Assembly: GCF_014635285.1 (NCBI RefSeq)
Contig: NZ_BMCR01000003.1
Span: forward strand, 620,001 to 684,000
Length of the DNA: 64,000 nt
Direction: 5' to 3'
Origin: Stappia taiwanensis
GTDB lineage: Bacteria; Pseudomonadota; Alphaproteobacteria; Rhizobiales; Stappiaceae
Below, one piece after another: positions 34,822 through 45,902 of this stretch; within the stretch, counting starts at the first letter, position 1, and each line of letters opens with the position of its first letter. A program made the position numbers and the translations under genes. The notes beneath the pieces are model-generated. The model searched no databases, had not been told where the DNA came from, and saw only the letters and a list, made by a program, of their open reading frames with translations.

Positions 34822-35619
34822 TCAGCTCATGGAGCGGGCTTTGCGCGCGGCTGCCTCCAGCCCTTCCGAGATCGCCTCGGCAATCGGCGAGGCGCGCATC
34901 TTCTCAAGTCCGGCGGCGGTGGTGCCCGCATAGTCGATCATTGCCTCGACATGCTCGCAGGGCGTTGGCGCCTCCTGTGACAGGATGGTGCCCGCGGACA
35001 GGAACAACTGACGGATGGCCCGGTCGGCGACCTCCGGGGCAATGCCCGCCTTCACGGCATGGTCGATCATGCATTCGGCATAAAACGCCACGAAGCCCGG
35101 AACCGGGCCCGTCATCGCCGTGAACTGATCGAGATGGGCCTCATTCGTCAGCTCATCGGTGAGACCGCAGGCGGAGAAGATGTCCTTCACCCGCGACCGG
35201 TCGTCCTGGTTCACCTCAGTGGAGGCCACCCACGGGCTGTAGGCGGTGCGAAGCCGGGCGGCGGGGCTGCTCATGGCCCGCACGACACGTGTCGCGCCAG
35301 TGAGGTCCCGCAAGCGCGCCAGCGTCACACCGGCCATCACCGAGATGACGAGCCGATCCTCGGCGGCGATTCGCAGATCGGCCACGCTGGCCGGCGGAAC
35401 GGACAGGATGACCGTGCCGCAAGCGCGCGTCAGGGCGTCGGTGTCGCTGGTGATGGTGACTTCGGGATGGGCTTCGAAGCCCTTGCGCGATCCGCTCCGG
35501 TTGGAGATCCACAAGGCCTGCGGGGGCACGGCCCCGCTTTCCAGGAGCGCCATAGCGATGGCGCTGCCAAGCGCACCGCTTCCGCCAACGATCCCGATTT
35601 GCGTTGTGTCGCCCGTCAT
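34822..35619 (-). CDS. proC: Pyrroline-5-carboxylate reductase-like protein
   Basis: A 265-residue NAD(P)-binding protein with a Rossmann start GIVGGSGALGSAIAMALL and the P5CR C-terminal dimerisation domain including LTDEL, DQFTAMTGPVPGFVAFYAE and AGTTAAGLEKM, which is the ProC signature. ProC makes proline from pyrroline-5-carboxylate. The dinucleotide loop GGSGALG differs from the usual GxGxMG, so it may be a divergent paralogue rather than the main ProC. It follows betB by 75 bp in the same direction and could be read from the bet operon. Confidence 0.75.
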   Translation of the reverse strand: MTGDTTQIGIVGGSGALGSAIAMALLESGAVPPQALWISNRSGSRKGFEAHPEVTITSDTDALTRACGTVILSVPPASVADLRIAAEDRLVISVMAGVTLARLRDLTGATRVVRAMSSPAARLRTAYSPWVASTEVNQDDRSRVKDIFSACGLTDELTNEAHLDQFTAMTGPVPGFVAFYAECMIDHAVKAGIAPEVADRAIRQLFLSAGTILSQEAPTPCEHVEAMIDYAGTTAAGLEKMRASPIAEAISEGLEAAARKARSMS

Positions 35620-35693
35620 GCTCTCTCCGGTTCGCCTGTCTTGCCTTTGACCGGTCTGGACCCTAGCGAACCGGATCGGGTTTGGGCAGCGCC

Positions 35694-37157
<1,464 letters not shown>

Positions 37158-37190
37158 GTCCGTCCCTTTCGGTTGTCGAGGCCTCGGTGG

Positions 37191-38846
37191 TCAGCGCTGC
37201 GAGGCGCGCCAGTCCGGATGGATCCAGGGCTGCCGGGTGGAGGGGGGCAGCGGATCGCGTCCGAGAATATGGTCGGCGATCTTCTCGCCCACCATGATCG
37301 ACGGCGCATTGAGGTTGCCATTGGTAATTTGCGGAAAGATCGAGCTGTCGGCAACGCGCAATCCCTGGACGCCGATCACTCTTCCCTCAGGATCAACCAC
37401 CGCGTGCCGGTCGTTTGGATCGCCCATTCGGCAGGTTCCGCACGGGTGGTAGGCGCTCTCCACATGCGCGCGGATGAAGTCGTCGAGTTCCGCGTCGGAG
37501 CACACGTCGGCGCCGGGCTGGATCTCGTGGCCGCGATAGGGGGCGAAGGCCTCTTGCGCGAAAATCTCCCGCGTCAGCCGGATCGCCGTGCGGAAGTCTT
37601 CCCAGTCCTCCGGTTCGGACATGTAGTTGAACAGGATCGACGGTGCGGCCTGCGGATCCGGTGAGGTCAGTGCCACCCGGCCGCGCGACTTGGAGCGCAT
37701 CGGCCCCACATGGGCCTGGAAGCCATGGCCTTCGGCCGCCGCCTTGCCGTCGTAGCGCACGGCGAAGGGCAGGAAATGGTACTGGATGTCCGGATATTCG
37801 ACGCCGGCGCGCGAGCGGATGAAGGCGCAGCTCTCGAAGTGGTTGGAACCACCAAGCCCGGTGCCAGTGAACAGCCAGCGGGCACCGATCAGCGCCTTGG
37901 AGAAAAGGTTCCAGTACTTGTAGAGGGTGATCGGCTGGATGCAGGTCTGCTGGATGTAGAGCTCCAGATGGTCCTGCAGATTGGCGCCGACGCCGGGCCG
38001 GTCGGCCAGCACCTCAATGCCGAGCGATTGCAGCGCCTCGCCTGCGCCGATGCCGGAGAGCATCAGAAGGCGCGGCGAATTGATCGAGGAGGCAGCGAGG
38101 ATCACCTCGCGCGCCGCATGGGCGGTCTCGTTTCGTCCGCCGCGCTCGTACTCGACCCCGGTGGCGCGGCGCCCGTCAAACAGGATGCGGCGGGCATTGG
38201 CGCCGGTGATCAGCGAGACGTTGGGCCGCTTCAGAGCCGGCTTCAGATAGGCGTTGGCGGCGGACCAGCGGCGGCCGCGCCACACGGTCATTTCCATGTC
38301 GCCGAAGCCTTCCTGCTTCAGCCCGTTGTAATCCTCGGTGGTCTCGTAGCCGGCCTGCCGTCCCGCCTCGATGAAGGCCTGATAGAGCGGGTTCCACTTG
38401 GTGCCGCGCGTCACATGCAAGGGGCCGGAGGTGCCGCGCACGCCCGCTTCGCCGCCATGGCTGGTTTCCATGCGCTCGTAGTAGGGCGCGACATCCGCAT
38501 AGGACCAGCCGCGCGCCCCCATCTCGGCCCAGGTGTCGAAGTCGCGGGCATGGCCGCGCACATAGACCATGCCGTTGATCGAGGAGGAGCCGCCGATCAC
38601 CCGGCCGCGCGGGGTCGCCAGCCGGCGTCCGCCCAGATGCGGTTCCGGATCGCTCTGAAAGCCCCAGTCGTAGCGGGCCATGTTCATCGGATAGCTGAGA
38701 GCCGCCGGCATCTGGATGAAGGGGCCGACGTCGCTGCCGCCGGCCTCCAGCACCAGAATCCTGTTTTGCGGTTCTTCCGAAAGGCGCAGGGCCAGGGCGC
38801 AGCCGGCGGATCCGGCGCCGATGATGATGTGGGTGATCTCAGACAT
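37191..38846 (-). CDS. betA: Choline dehydrogenase
   Basis: A 551-residue GMC-family flavoprotein that oxidises choline to betaine aldehyde at the inner membrane. The FAD-binding start is [16 protein letters not shown], followed by VLEAGG, the GMC signature [15 protein letters not shown] and the C-terminal active-site His region [13 protein letters not shown] 38846 overlaps the end of betI by 8 bp, so translation is likely coupled to the repressor. Glycine betaine serves as an osmoprotectant and carbon source. Confidence 0.94.
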   Translation of the reverse strand: MSEITHIIIGAGSAGCALALRLSEEPQNRILVLEAGGSDVGPFIQMPAALSYPMNMARYDWGFQSDPEPHLGGRRLATPRGRVIGGSSSINGMVYVRGHARDFDTWAEMGARGWSYADVAPYYERMETSHGGEAGVRGTSGPLHVTRGTKWNPLYQAFIEAGRQAGYETTEDYNGLKQEGFGDMEMTVWRGRRWSAANAYLKPALKRPNVSLITGANARRILFDGRRATGVEYERGGRNETAHAAREVILAASSINSPRLLMLSGIGAGEALQSLGIEVLADRPGVGANLQDHLELYIQQTCIQPITLYKYWNLFSKALIGARWLFTGTGLGGSNHFESCAFIRSRAGVEYPDIQYHFLPFAVRYDGKAAAEGHGFQAHVGPMRSKSRGRVALTSPDPQAAPSILFNYMSEPEDWEDFRTAIRLTREIFAQEAFAPYRGHEIQPGADVCSDAELDDFIRAHVESAYHPCGTCRMGDPNDRHAVVDPEGRVIGVQGLRVADSSIFPQITNGNLNAPSIMVGEKIADHILGRDPLPPSTRQPWIHPDWRASQR

Positions 38847-39429
38847 GGGTGCTCTCTCCGAGCTGACGTTCGACATAATCCTCGACCTGGCGCATGGCGC
38901 TCTTCGGCTGGGCCGCGCCGTCGGCGAACACCCGCTGCAGCCACAGCCCGTCGATCAGCGCGGCGGTGCCCTCCGCCGCCCGGCGGGCGTGCTCGGCCGG
39001 CAGATAGGCGGCAAAGCCATGGGCGAGATTCGAGACGAGCCGGCGGTGATAGATTCGCAGCAGTCGCCGCGTGTCGCTGTCGGTCCGGGCTTGCAGATAG
39101 AAGGCAAGCCAGGCGGAAATCAGCGCCGGCTGAAACTGGTTGGGCGCGAAGCTTGCCCCGATCAGGGCGGAGATGCGCTCGCGAGCGGTGCCGGCCGTGG
39201 CCATGCGCGCCTGGGTCTCGCGTGACAGGTCGGTCAGCAGCGCCCGCATGGTGGCGTTGAGCAGCCCGGCCTTGGAGCCGAAATAGTGATGGGCGAGCCC
39301 GCCGGAGACGCCGGCGCGGCGGGCGATCTCCGCCATGGTCGCGTCATTGAAGCCGCGTACGTGGATTGTTTCCACAGTTGCGTCGATCAGCGCCTTGCGA
39401 CGCGTGGTTTCCATTCCGATCCGAGGCAT
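38839..39429 (-). CDS. betI: BetI, choline-responsive TetR-type repressor
   Basis: A 196-residue TetR regulator. The start [18 protein letters not shown] matches BetI proteins; ATG 39429 is chosen over 39447 on this basis. The HTH spans [21 protein letters not shown] (about 28-47). BetI represses choline uptake and oxidation genes until choline is present. It is the first gene of betI-betA-betB. A matching inverted repeat stands 60 bp upstream in the spacer shared with choX. Confidence 0.92.
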   Translation of the reverse strand: MPRIGMETTRRKALIDATVETIHVRGFNDATMAEIARRAGVSGGLAHHYFGSKAGLLNATMRALLTDLSRETQARMATAGTARERISALIGASFAPNQFQPALISAWLAFYLQARTDSDTRRLLRIYHRRLVSNLAHGFAAYLPAEHARRAAEGTAALIDGLWLQRVFADGAAQPKSAMRQVEDYVERQLGESTHV

Positions 39430-39815
39430 GTCCCGTACGGCCTTCACATGAGAGTGCTGCGTGTGGTTGGCAGGATAGCAGGGATAATTTTGATTGGTTG
39501 TTCAATCAACCAAAAACAGAAAAAACGGCGGGAATTGCGTGGGGAACGTAAAAGTGTTTTGATGTGACCCGCCAAGGGGAGGGGCTGGCGCGCTTGGCGC
39601 AGCCTGCAAGGAGGGCGCCTGCACAGGCGCAGCCTGAAGCAGGATTGCTGCCGCGCATCCATTGCGGTGCCGCGGCGTGCCCGCCCGGATGGGGCGCCGA
39701 TCCGGCGTTGCCGTCCCCCTGCCGAAACAGCCGCCGCGCCTTGCGGCGGAGGATGCAAGATCCGCCGGTGCGTGTTTCATCGCGCAGCCGGTGGCCCAAC
39801 GGAGGATGCGAATTC
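39430..39815. other. Divergent control region, betI / choX
   Basis: This 386-bp gap holds the BetI-like operator (39490-39509) and a possible minus-strand betI promoter: TTGATT at 39509-39504 and TATCCC at 39486-39481, spaced 17 bp. It also has a hairpin, CGGCGGA (39744-39750) with TCCGCCG (39761-39767), and the choX ribosome site GGAGGA (39801-39806). No gene is seen. Confidence 0.6.
39490..39509. promoter_or_regulatory. BetI operator candidate
   Basis: TTGATTGGTTGTTCAATCAA: 7-bp arms TTGATTG and CAATCAA around GTTGTT. This resembles the TTGATTG...CAATCAA palindromes reported for BetI. It overlaps the -35 and spacer of the possible betI promoter and lies 307 bp before choX. Confidence 0.72.
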
Positions 39816-40763
39816 ATGAAGACCCTTGCCAAGCGCCTTGGCCTTGCCGCGCTGGCCCTCGGCCTGAGCGCCGCGAGCGTTCAGGCCGCCGAGCCCGCCG
39901 CCTGCCAGACCGTCCGCCTGTCCGATGTGGGCTGGACCGACATCACCGCGACCACGGCGACCACCGCCGTGCTGCTCGATGCCATGGGCTACAAGAGCGA
40001 CGTCAAGATCCTGTCGGTTCCGGTGACCTATGCGTCGCTGAAGAACAAGGACATCGACGTCTTCCTCGGCAACTGGATGCCGACCATGGAAGGCGACATC
40101 AAGGCCTATCGCGAGGATGGGTCGGTCGAGACCGTGCGCGAGAACCTGGAAGGGGCGAAGTACACCCTCGCCGTGCCGAAATACACCTATGACAAGGGGC
40201 TGAAGTCCTTCGCCGACATCGCCAAGTTCAAGGACGAGCTCGACGGCAAGATCTACGGCATCGAGGCGGGCAATGACGGCAACCGGCTGATCATCGACAT
40301 GATCGAGGCCGATACCTTCGGGCTCAAGGGTTTCGAGGTGGTGGAAAGCTCCGAATCCGGCATGCTGGCGCAGGTGGCCCGCGCGGCCAAGCGTAAGAAG
40401 GACGTGGTGTTCCTGGGCTGGGAGCCACATCCGATGAACGCCAATTTCGAGATGGCGTATCTGGACGGCGGCGATGACGTGTTCGGCCCCAACTATGGCG
40501 GCGCGACGGTCTACACCAATGTGCGCGCCGGCTATCTGGACGAATGCCCGAACGTCGGTCTGTTGCTGAAGAACCTCAAGTTCTCGCTGGCCATGGAAAA
40601 CGAGATCATGGGGTCGATCCTCAACGACGGCGAAGAGCCGGAGAAGGCCGCGACCGCCTGGCTGAAGGCCAACCCGGAGGCGTTCGAGGCGTGGCTTGAA
40701 GGTGTGACCACCTTCGACGGCGGCGATGCCAAGGCGGCGGTGAAGTCGGCGCTCGGCCTCTGA
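39816..40763 (+). CDS. choX: Choline ABC transporter, periplasmic binding protein
   Basis: A 315-residue type II binding protein with a signal peptide cut near VQA-AEPAAC (residue 24-25). Comparison with the known S. meliloti ChoX site is striking: its Trp43, Asp45, Trp90, Tyr119, Asn156 and Trp205 map at a constant offset of 3 to W40, D42, W87, Y116, N153 and W202 here. The aromatic box that holds the trimethylammonium group is thus complete. The ribosome site GGAGGA is 9 nt before ATG 39816. It leads the choXWV operon. Confidence 0.95.
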   Translation: MKTLAKRLGLAALALGLSAASVQAAEPAACQTVRLSDVGWTDITATTATTAVLLDAMGYKSDVKILSVPVTYASLKNKDIDVFLGNWMPTMEGDIKAYREDGSVETVRENLEGAKYTLAVPKYTYDKGLKSFADIAKFKDELDGKIYGIEAGNDGNRLIIDMIEADTFGLKGFEVVESSESGMLAQVARAAKRKKDVVFLGWEPHPMNANFEMAYLDGGDDVFGPNYGGATVYTNVRAGYLDECPNVGLLLKNLKFSLAMENEIMGSILNDGEEPEKAATAWLKANPEAFEAWLEGVTTFDGGDAKAAVKSALGL

Positions 40764-40778
40764 CCCTTTCAGATGACA

Positions 40779-40816
40779 GGGGCGGCGCGCCGGGCTTTCC
40801 CCACGCGCGCCGCCCC
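40779..40816 (+). repeat. Intercistronic hairpin between choX and choW
   Basis: A perfect 12-bp GC stem, GGGGCGGCGCGC (40779-40790) with GCGCGCCGCCCC (40805-40816), and a 14-nt loop, 15 bp after the choX stop. There is TTCC rather than a U-run. Such hairpins commonly protect upstream binding-protein mRNA and lower permease expression. Confidence 0.75.
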
Positions 40817-40866
40817 TTCCTGAGACAAGAACCCGATAAGACAGAAAACGAAGGACGGGCCCGAAC

Positions 40867-41712
40867 GTGGAGTGGCTGACCGAGAACAAACTGCCGATTG
40901 GCGCGGGGGCGAAGGCCCTGGTCGACTGGCTCACCGACAATGCCTATTGGCTGTTCGACGGCATTTCGCTGACGCTTCAGGCGATGATCGACGGCATCTT
41001 GTGGCTGTTGCAGACCCCGCCGGCGCTGGTGATCGTGCTGCTTGCCACCGGCCTTGCCTATCTGGTCCAGCGCAAGCTCTCCTTCGCCCTGTTCGTGCTG
41101 GCAAGCCTCCTCTTGATCATCAATCAGGGCTACTGGGAGGAGACCACCGAAACCCTTTCGCTGGTGATCGGCGCCTCGCTGGTGTGCATGATCGTCGGCG
41201 TGCCGCTCGGGGTTGCCGCCGCGCATCGGCCCAAGCTGTTCGCCGCCATGCGTCCGGTGCTCGACCTAATGCAGACCATCCCCACCTTCGTCTATCTGAT
41301 CCCGGCGCTGATCCTGTTCGGCCTCGGTATGGTGCCGGGCCTGATCGCCACGGTGATCTTCGCCATTCCCGCGCCGATCCGCCTGACCCAGCTTGGCGTG
41401 TCTTCCACGCCGACCCAGCTTCTGGAGGCGGGCGAGGCGTTTGGCGCCACCCGGCGGCAGCTTCTGTGGAAGGTGGAGCTGCCCTACGCGCTGCCGCAGA
41501 TCATGGCCGGGCTGACCCAGACCATCATGCTCTCCCTGTCGATGGTGGTGATCGCCGCGCTTGTCGGCGCCGACGGGCTCGGCGTTCCCACCTTGCGCGC
41601 GCTTAACACGGTCAACATCGCCAAGGGCTTCGAGGTCGGCATCGCCATCGTGCTGATCGCCATCATCCTCGACCGCTTCTTCCGCACCAACACCGCAGGA
41701 GGGCAGAACTGA
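40867..41712 (+). CDS. choW: Choline ABC transporter, permease
   Basis: A 281-residue permease of the glycine betaine/choline (ProW/OpuAB) type. About six to seven membrane segments are seen, with the EAA loop in LLEAGEAFGATRRQLLWKVELP that contacts the ATPase. GTG 40867 starts just before the first hydrophilic segment. The stop overlaps the choV start by 1 bp. It works with ChoX and ChoV to import choline. Confidence 0.93.
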   Translation: MEWLTENKLPIGAGAKALVDWLTDNAYWLFDGISLTLQAMIDGILWLLQTPPALVIVLLATGLAYLVQRKLSFALFVLASLLLIINQGYWEETTETLSLVIGASLVCMIVGVPLGVAAAHRPKLFAAMRPVLDLMQTIPTFVYLIPALILFGLGMVPGLIATVIFAIPAPIRLTQLGVSSTPTQLLEAGEAFGATRRQLLWKVELPYALPQIMAGLTQTIMLSLSMVVIAALVGADGLGVPTLRALNTVNIAKGFEVGIAIVLIAIILDRFFRTNTAGGQN

Positions 41713-42737
41713 TGGGCGCGCCAATCGTTTCCTTCCGCGACGTGGATATCGTCTTCGGCGATGATCCGCAAAGCGCGCTGCCGTTGGTGGATGCCGGCGC
41801 CAGCCGGTCGGACATTCAGGAAAAAACCGGCCAGATCCTTGGGGTCGCCGGCGCCAGCTTCGACATTCACGAGGGCGAGCTGATTGTGCTGATGGGCCTG
41901 TCCGGCTCGGGAAAATCGACCCTGTTGCGCGCGGTCAACGGTCTCAACAGGATCACCCGCGGCGAGGTCGCCGTTCACGATGGCGATCAGGTGGTCAATC
42001 CCAGCAGTTGCTCCCCGGCCGAGTTGCGGCATCTGCGCCGCGGCCGCATCGCCATGGTGTTCCAGCAATTCGCCCTTCTGCCCTGGCGCACCGTGGCGGA
42101 AAATGTCGGTTTCGGGCTGGAGCTCGCCGGCATGCCGTCCCGCCAGCGCACGGCCAAGGTGGCCGAACAGCTTGAGCTGGTCGGCCTTGCCGAATGGGGC
42201 GGCAAATACGTGCATGAACTGTCCGGCGGCATGCAGCAGCGGGTGGGGCTTGCCCGAGCCTTTGCCACCGATGCCCCGATCCTTCTGATGGATGAGCCGT
42301 TTTCCGCGCTCGATCCGCTCATTCGCGACCATCTTCAGGATGAGCTGCTGGCGCTTCAGGAAAAGCTCAACAAGACGATCATCTTCGTCAGTCACGATCT
42401 CGACGAGGCGGCGAAGATCGGCTCGCGCATCGCCATCATGGAAGGGGGGCGGGTGATCCAGCTTGGCACCCCGCAGGAGATCGTCCGCAAACCGGCGACC
42501 GACTATGTCGCCGAATTCGTGGCGCATATGAACCCGCTCGGGGTCCTGCGCGCCCGCGACATCATGCGCTCCCCGCTGTCGGACGACACGATCAATGGCG
42601 AACGCTGCCCGCCGCGCACCCCGGTGCGGGAGGTGATCGAGTTGAAACGCCGCTCAACTGACCCGGTGGTGGTCGAGGATGGCGGCCAGGTCGTCGGGAT
42701 GATCGGCGAGGCGGAAATCCTCGATTGCCTGCGCTGA
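41712..42737 (+). CDS. choV: Choline ABC transporter, ATPase
   Basis: A 341-residue ProV-like ATPase. Walker A GLSGSGKST, Q-loop FQQFALLPW, signature LSGGMQQR, Walker B LLMDEPFSALD and switch His in VSHDLDEA are all present. The C-terminal segment (about 275-341) is a short CBS-like tail ending VVVEDGGQVVGMIGEAE, much reduced from the pair in ProV. Last gene of choXWV. Confidence 0.94.
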   Translation: MGAPIVSFRDVDIVFGDDPQSALPLVDAGASRSDIQEKTGQILGVAGASFDIHEGELIVLMGLSGSGKSTLLRAVNGLNRITRGEVAVHDGDQVVNPSSCSPAELRHLRRGRIAMVFQQFALLPWRTVAENVGFGLELAGMPSRQRTAKVAEQLELVGLAEWGGKYVHELSGGMQQRVGLARAFATDAPILLMDEPFSALDPLIRDHLQDELLALQEKLNKTIIFVSHDLDEAAKIGSRIAIMEGGRVIQLGTPQEIVRKPATDYVAEFVAHMNPLGVLRARDIMRSPLSDDTINGERCPPRTPVREVIELKRRSTDPVVVEDGGQVVGMIGEAEILDCLR

Positions 42738-42752
42738 GCAGGCAACGCGGCG

Positions 42753-44132
42753 CTACCTGCCGGTGCCGGTAGAGAGCAGGGCGGGGCCGAAAGTGGCATC
42801 CGCCCGCCGCCGGCAGATCAGCGCCATGGTCACTCCGCGCGCGGCCAGGAACAGGTCGAACGCCAGCCACAGGCCGTGGTTGCCGAGAACGGGCGCCAGC
42901 GCGGCATAGGCGGCGAGATAGATGGCGATCGAGGCGAGCATCATGTTGCGCATGTCCCGCGACCAGGTCGCGCCGATGAACACCCCGTCCATCTGATAGG
43001 CGAGGGCACCCAGCAGCGGCGCGGCGGCGGCCCAGGGCAGGTAGTCCATTGCCGCCGTGCGCACCTCCGGCGCGGTGGTCATCAGGTGGAGCAGCCAGCC
43101 GCCGCCGGCGTAGAACACCAGCGCGGCAAGTAGCGCAAGGGCAAAGCCCCAGATCAGGCAGAGCCGCACCGACCGGTCGAAGGCGGGACGGTAGCGGGCG
43201 CCAACCGCTTTGCCCGCCAGTTGCTCCGCCGCCGTGGCGATGCCGTCGAGAAAATAACCGCCGATCAGCAGGAACTTTTCCAATAGCGCATTGGCCGCCA
43301 GGATCGTGTCGCCCTGCACCGCCGAGCGGGAGATGAAGAAGCCGACGGCGAACAGCAGGGCGAAGGAGCGGATCATGATGTCGCGGTTCAGCGCGACCAT
43401 CCGCAGGAACCGGCGTTTGTTGAAGATCCGCACCCGGCTGGGCAGCGGTCCGCGGCGAAGGGCGCGGGCGGCCAGCGCCGCACCGGCAAGTGCCGCCACC
43501 AGCTCGCTGACCACCGTCGCGGCGGCGACACCGGCAACGCCCCATTCAAGCTGCAGCACGAACAACAGTGACAGGGCGATGTTGAGCCCGTTCAGCCCGC
43601 TTTGCAGGACCAGCGCCGTGCCTGCCTGTCCCCGCCCAATGAACCAACCGAGAAAGGCGTAGTTGAGAAGCGCGAAGGGAGCGGACAGCACCCGAACGAG
43701 GAAATAGGCGGTGGTCGCCTCTTTCACCGCCTCGCTGCCGCCCATCACCCAGAGCCCGGAGCCAAGCACCGGATCGCGTAAAAGCACGACCAGCACGCCG
43801 ATGCCAAGGGCAACGAGACAGGCGCGGAACAGCACTGCCCGCTCTTCCTTGACGTCGCCGGCGCCCACCGCCTGGGCGGTCAGCCCGGTGGTGCCGGAGC
43901 GCAGGAAGTTGAAGGTGGTGAACACCAGATCGAACAGGATGCCGCCAAGGGCGATGCCCCCCAAAAGCGCCGCATCGCCGAGCTGGCCGATCACCACCGT
44001 GTCGACCAGCCCAAGCAGCGGCGTCGACAGATAGGCAAGGGTCATCGGCACGGCGATGGCCAGCACCGTGCGGCTGTTGACATCGAACGGGCGCACCACG
44101 TGGCGGTCTCTGACGGGCGTGAGGGTGTCCAA
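42753..44132 (-). CDS. MATE family efflux transporter, DinF-like
   Basis: A 459-residue protein with about twelve membrane helices and the MATE duplication. The N-terminal core RPFDVNSRTVLAIAVPMTLAYLSTPLLGLVDT is characteristic of the DinF/NorM-like group, cited as MTLAYLSTPLLGLVDT. MATE proteins export cationic drugs or metabolites by Na+ or H+ antiport. The start is uncertain: TTG 44132 is given; GTG 44099 would also work, and both have poor ribosome sites. It converges on choV with 15 bp between stops. Confidence 0.85.
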   Translation of the reverse strand: MDTLTPVRDRHVVRPFDVNSRTVLAIAVPMTLAYLSTPLLGLVDTVVIGQLGDAALLGGIALGGILFDLVFTTFNFLRSGTTGLTAQAVGAGDVKEERAVLFRACLVALGIGVLVVLLRDPVLGSGLWVMGGSEAVKEATTAYFLVRVLSAPFALLNYAFLGWFIGRGQAGTALVLQSGLNGLNIALSLLFVLQLEWGVAGVAAATVVSELVAALAGAALAARALRRGPLPSRVRIFNKRRFLRMVALNRDIMIRSFALLFAVGFFISRSAVQGDTILAANALLEKFLLIGGYFLDGIATAAEQLAGKAVGARYRPAFDRSVRLCLIWGFALALLAALVFYAGGGWLLHLMTTAPEVRTAAMDYLPWAAAAPLLGALAYQMDGVFIGATWSRDMRNMMLASIAIYLAAYAALAPVLGNHGLWLAFDLFLAARGVTMALICRRRADATFGPALLSTGTGR

Positions 44133-44338
44133 GTGGCGGCGCTTTCGGCGAATGGGGGCGGGCGGCGTCTGTGACAGACGGGGCGAGAGTCGATGGGGCG
44201 TGACGCTAGCGAGCAAACGGGACACGGTCAAACCGGGCATGGTGCTTGCCGGCGCGATCGGTGGTCCTGTTGCCCCACCCTTGCGTATGCCGCACATAGT
44301 CAGAGCATCGAACCGTCACCGGGGGAGGGGATCCGCCC

Positions 44339-45241
44339 ATGCCGCTTGCCATTGTCCATCATCCGGCCTTTTGCGCGGACATGCCCGAGGGGCACCGGTT
44401 TCCCATGAACAAGTTTCGCCGCGTTGCGGAGTTGCTGGAAGCCGATGGGTTGGTGGCGCCGGGCGGCTTTCATGTGCCCCGTCCCGCGCCGGCGGCCTGG
44501 GCGGCACTGGCCCATGACCGGGCCTATGTGGATCAGGTGTTTTCCGCCGATGTGCCGCGCGTGGTGGCGCGCGAGATCGGTCTGCCGATGACCGAGGCAG
44601 TGGGGTTCCGCGCCCGCTGTGCCACCGCCGGCACCGTGCTGACGGCAACGCTGGCGATGGAGCGGGGCATTGCCTGCAACACCGCCGGCGGCAGCCATCA
44701 TGCCCGGCGTGCTCATGGCGCAGGCTTCTGCGTCTTCAACGATGTGGCGGTGGCGATCCGTCTCGGGCTCTCGGTCGGGGCGATCCGCCGGGCGCTGGTG
44801 ATCGACCTCGACGTACATCAGGGCGATGGCACGGCGGAGATCCTGGCCGGCGATCCGGCGGTGTTCACCCTGTCGGTGCATGCAAGGCGCAACTATCCGG
44901 TGCGCAAGCGCGCTTCGACCCTCGATATCGCCCTTGAGGATGCGACCGGCGATGCCGCCTATCTGGCGATGCTGGCTGAGACCCTGCCGGGCATCCTTTC
45001 CCGCTTTCGCCCCGATATCGTCTTCTACAATGCCGGCGTCGATCCGCATGAGGAGGACCGGCTCGGCCGGCTGTCCTTAAGCGATGCCGGGCTGGAGGCG
45101 CGCGACCGCTATGTCATCGGCGCGGTGCGGCGGCTGGGCATTCCCCTCGCCGGGGTGATCGGCGGCGGCTACCTCGACAACATCGACCGGCTGGCCCGCC
45201 GCCACACGATCCTGCACCGGGTAGCGGCGGAATTTGCGTGA
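44339..45241 (+). CDS. Histone deacetylase superfamily protein (deacetylase/amidohydrolase)
   Basis: A 300-residue zinc amidohydrolase of the arginase/HDAC fold. The active-site His pair is H120-H121 in GGSHHA. Zinc ligands are D158 and H160 in DLDVHQGDG and the Asp in NAGVDPHEED. Bacterial members act on acetylated polyamines, acetoin-related or other small amides, and not on histones. The gene is next to a MATE exporter but on the opposite strand. Substrate is unknown. Confidence 0.88.
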   Translation: MPLAIVHHPAFCADMPEGHRFPMNKFRRVAELLEADGLVAPGGFHVPRPAPAAWAALAHDRAYVDQVFSADVPRVVAREIGLPMTEAVGFRARCATAGTVLTATLAMERGIACNTAGGSHHARRAHGAGFCVFNDVAVAIRLGLSVGAIRRALVIDLDVHQGDGTAEILAGDPAVFTLSVHARRNYPVRKRASTLDIALEDATGDAAYLAMLAETLPGILSRFRPDIVFYNAGVDPHEEDRLGRLSLSDAGLEARDRYVIGAVRRLGIPLAGVIGGGYLDNIDRLARRHTILHRVAAEFA

Positions 45242-45251
45242 ACTGGAGGCG

Positions 45252-45527
45252 TCAGTCGTCGCGACCCATGCTCAACAGCCGCAGCACCAGCCACACGGGA
45301 AGAACCACCACCGCGCCGAGCACGAAATAACCGCCGAGCCGTCCAAGCGCCTCAAACCCCATGGTCCACAGATGGCGGATGAAGGAGATCACACCGTCGA
45401 ACAGGTCGAGCGGGTGCAGATCGAGCGCGGAAAGCAGCACGCCGACGACGAAGGACAGGAACAAAAGGCGCAAGAGCACGCGCAGGGGCGAGCCGCCAAG
45501 AAAACGTTCAAGCGAGGTGTTGGACAT
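45252..45527 (-). CDS. Small membrane protein, DUF6460-type
   Basis: A 91-residue protein with two hydrophobic helices (about 17-37 and 65-84). The start LERFLGGSPLRVLLRLLFLSFVVGVLL, cited as RFLGGSPLRVLLRL, is typical of a DUF6460 family widespread in Hyphomicrobiales. AGGAA lies 5 nt before ATG 45527. Function unknown; some databases wrongly label relatives integrase. Confidence 0.72.
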   Translation of the reverse strand: MSNTSLERFLGGSPLRVLLRLLFLSFVVGVLLSALDLHPLDLFDGVISFIRHLWTMGFEALGRLGGYFVLGAVVVLPVWLVLRLLSMGRDD

Positions 45528-45902
45528 CAAGGTTCCTGTCATTGGTCAGCGTGGCCTGTATCGGCGGCCGGATGAGGCTGCCAGGGCCGCTCTCCGAGAT
45601 GTAGGCGCAAGCCCGGTCGCAATCAACGCCGGAGACGCGCGCGCGGCGGGGGAATGGTCGATGCCATCCGGTGAGATGTGATCTCCGGCACAGGCGGCGG
45701 GCCTCCAAGCTGCCACATTGCCGGTTGAAGACGGGCCTTGCGATCCATCGCGTCATGCGGTGTCATCGCAGGCGACGCCTTGACCGTGATTCGGCCCCTC
45801 ATCGAGGCGGGTACGAAGACGTCCGTTCCGATCAGATCCCCCGTAGTGCGCGAGATGGCGCGGGCGGCGGATCGCTTCATTTGCCAGGGATTATCCGAGC
45901 GT
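45528..45902. other. 375-bp gap without a recognised gene
   Basis: Both strands have open stretches here, but none has a family resemblance or a ribosome site. The divergent genes on each side must have their promoters here. I see no clear promoter, repeat or RNA structure. Confidence 0.45.

Noticed and set aside
45252-45527. Integrase label for the small DUF6460-type protein
   Set aside because: Only 91 residues with two membrane helices; no tyrosine or serine recombinase motif.
45528-45902. N-terminal extension of the META protein or a separate gene
   Set aside because: The frame is open upstream, but the signal peptide starts at 45903 and the upstream sequence has no recognisable family.
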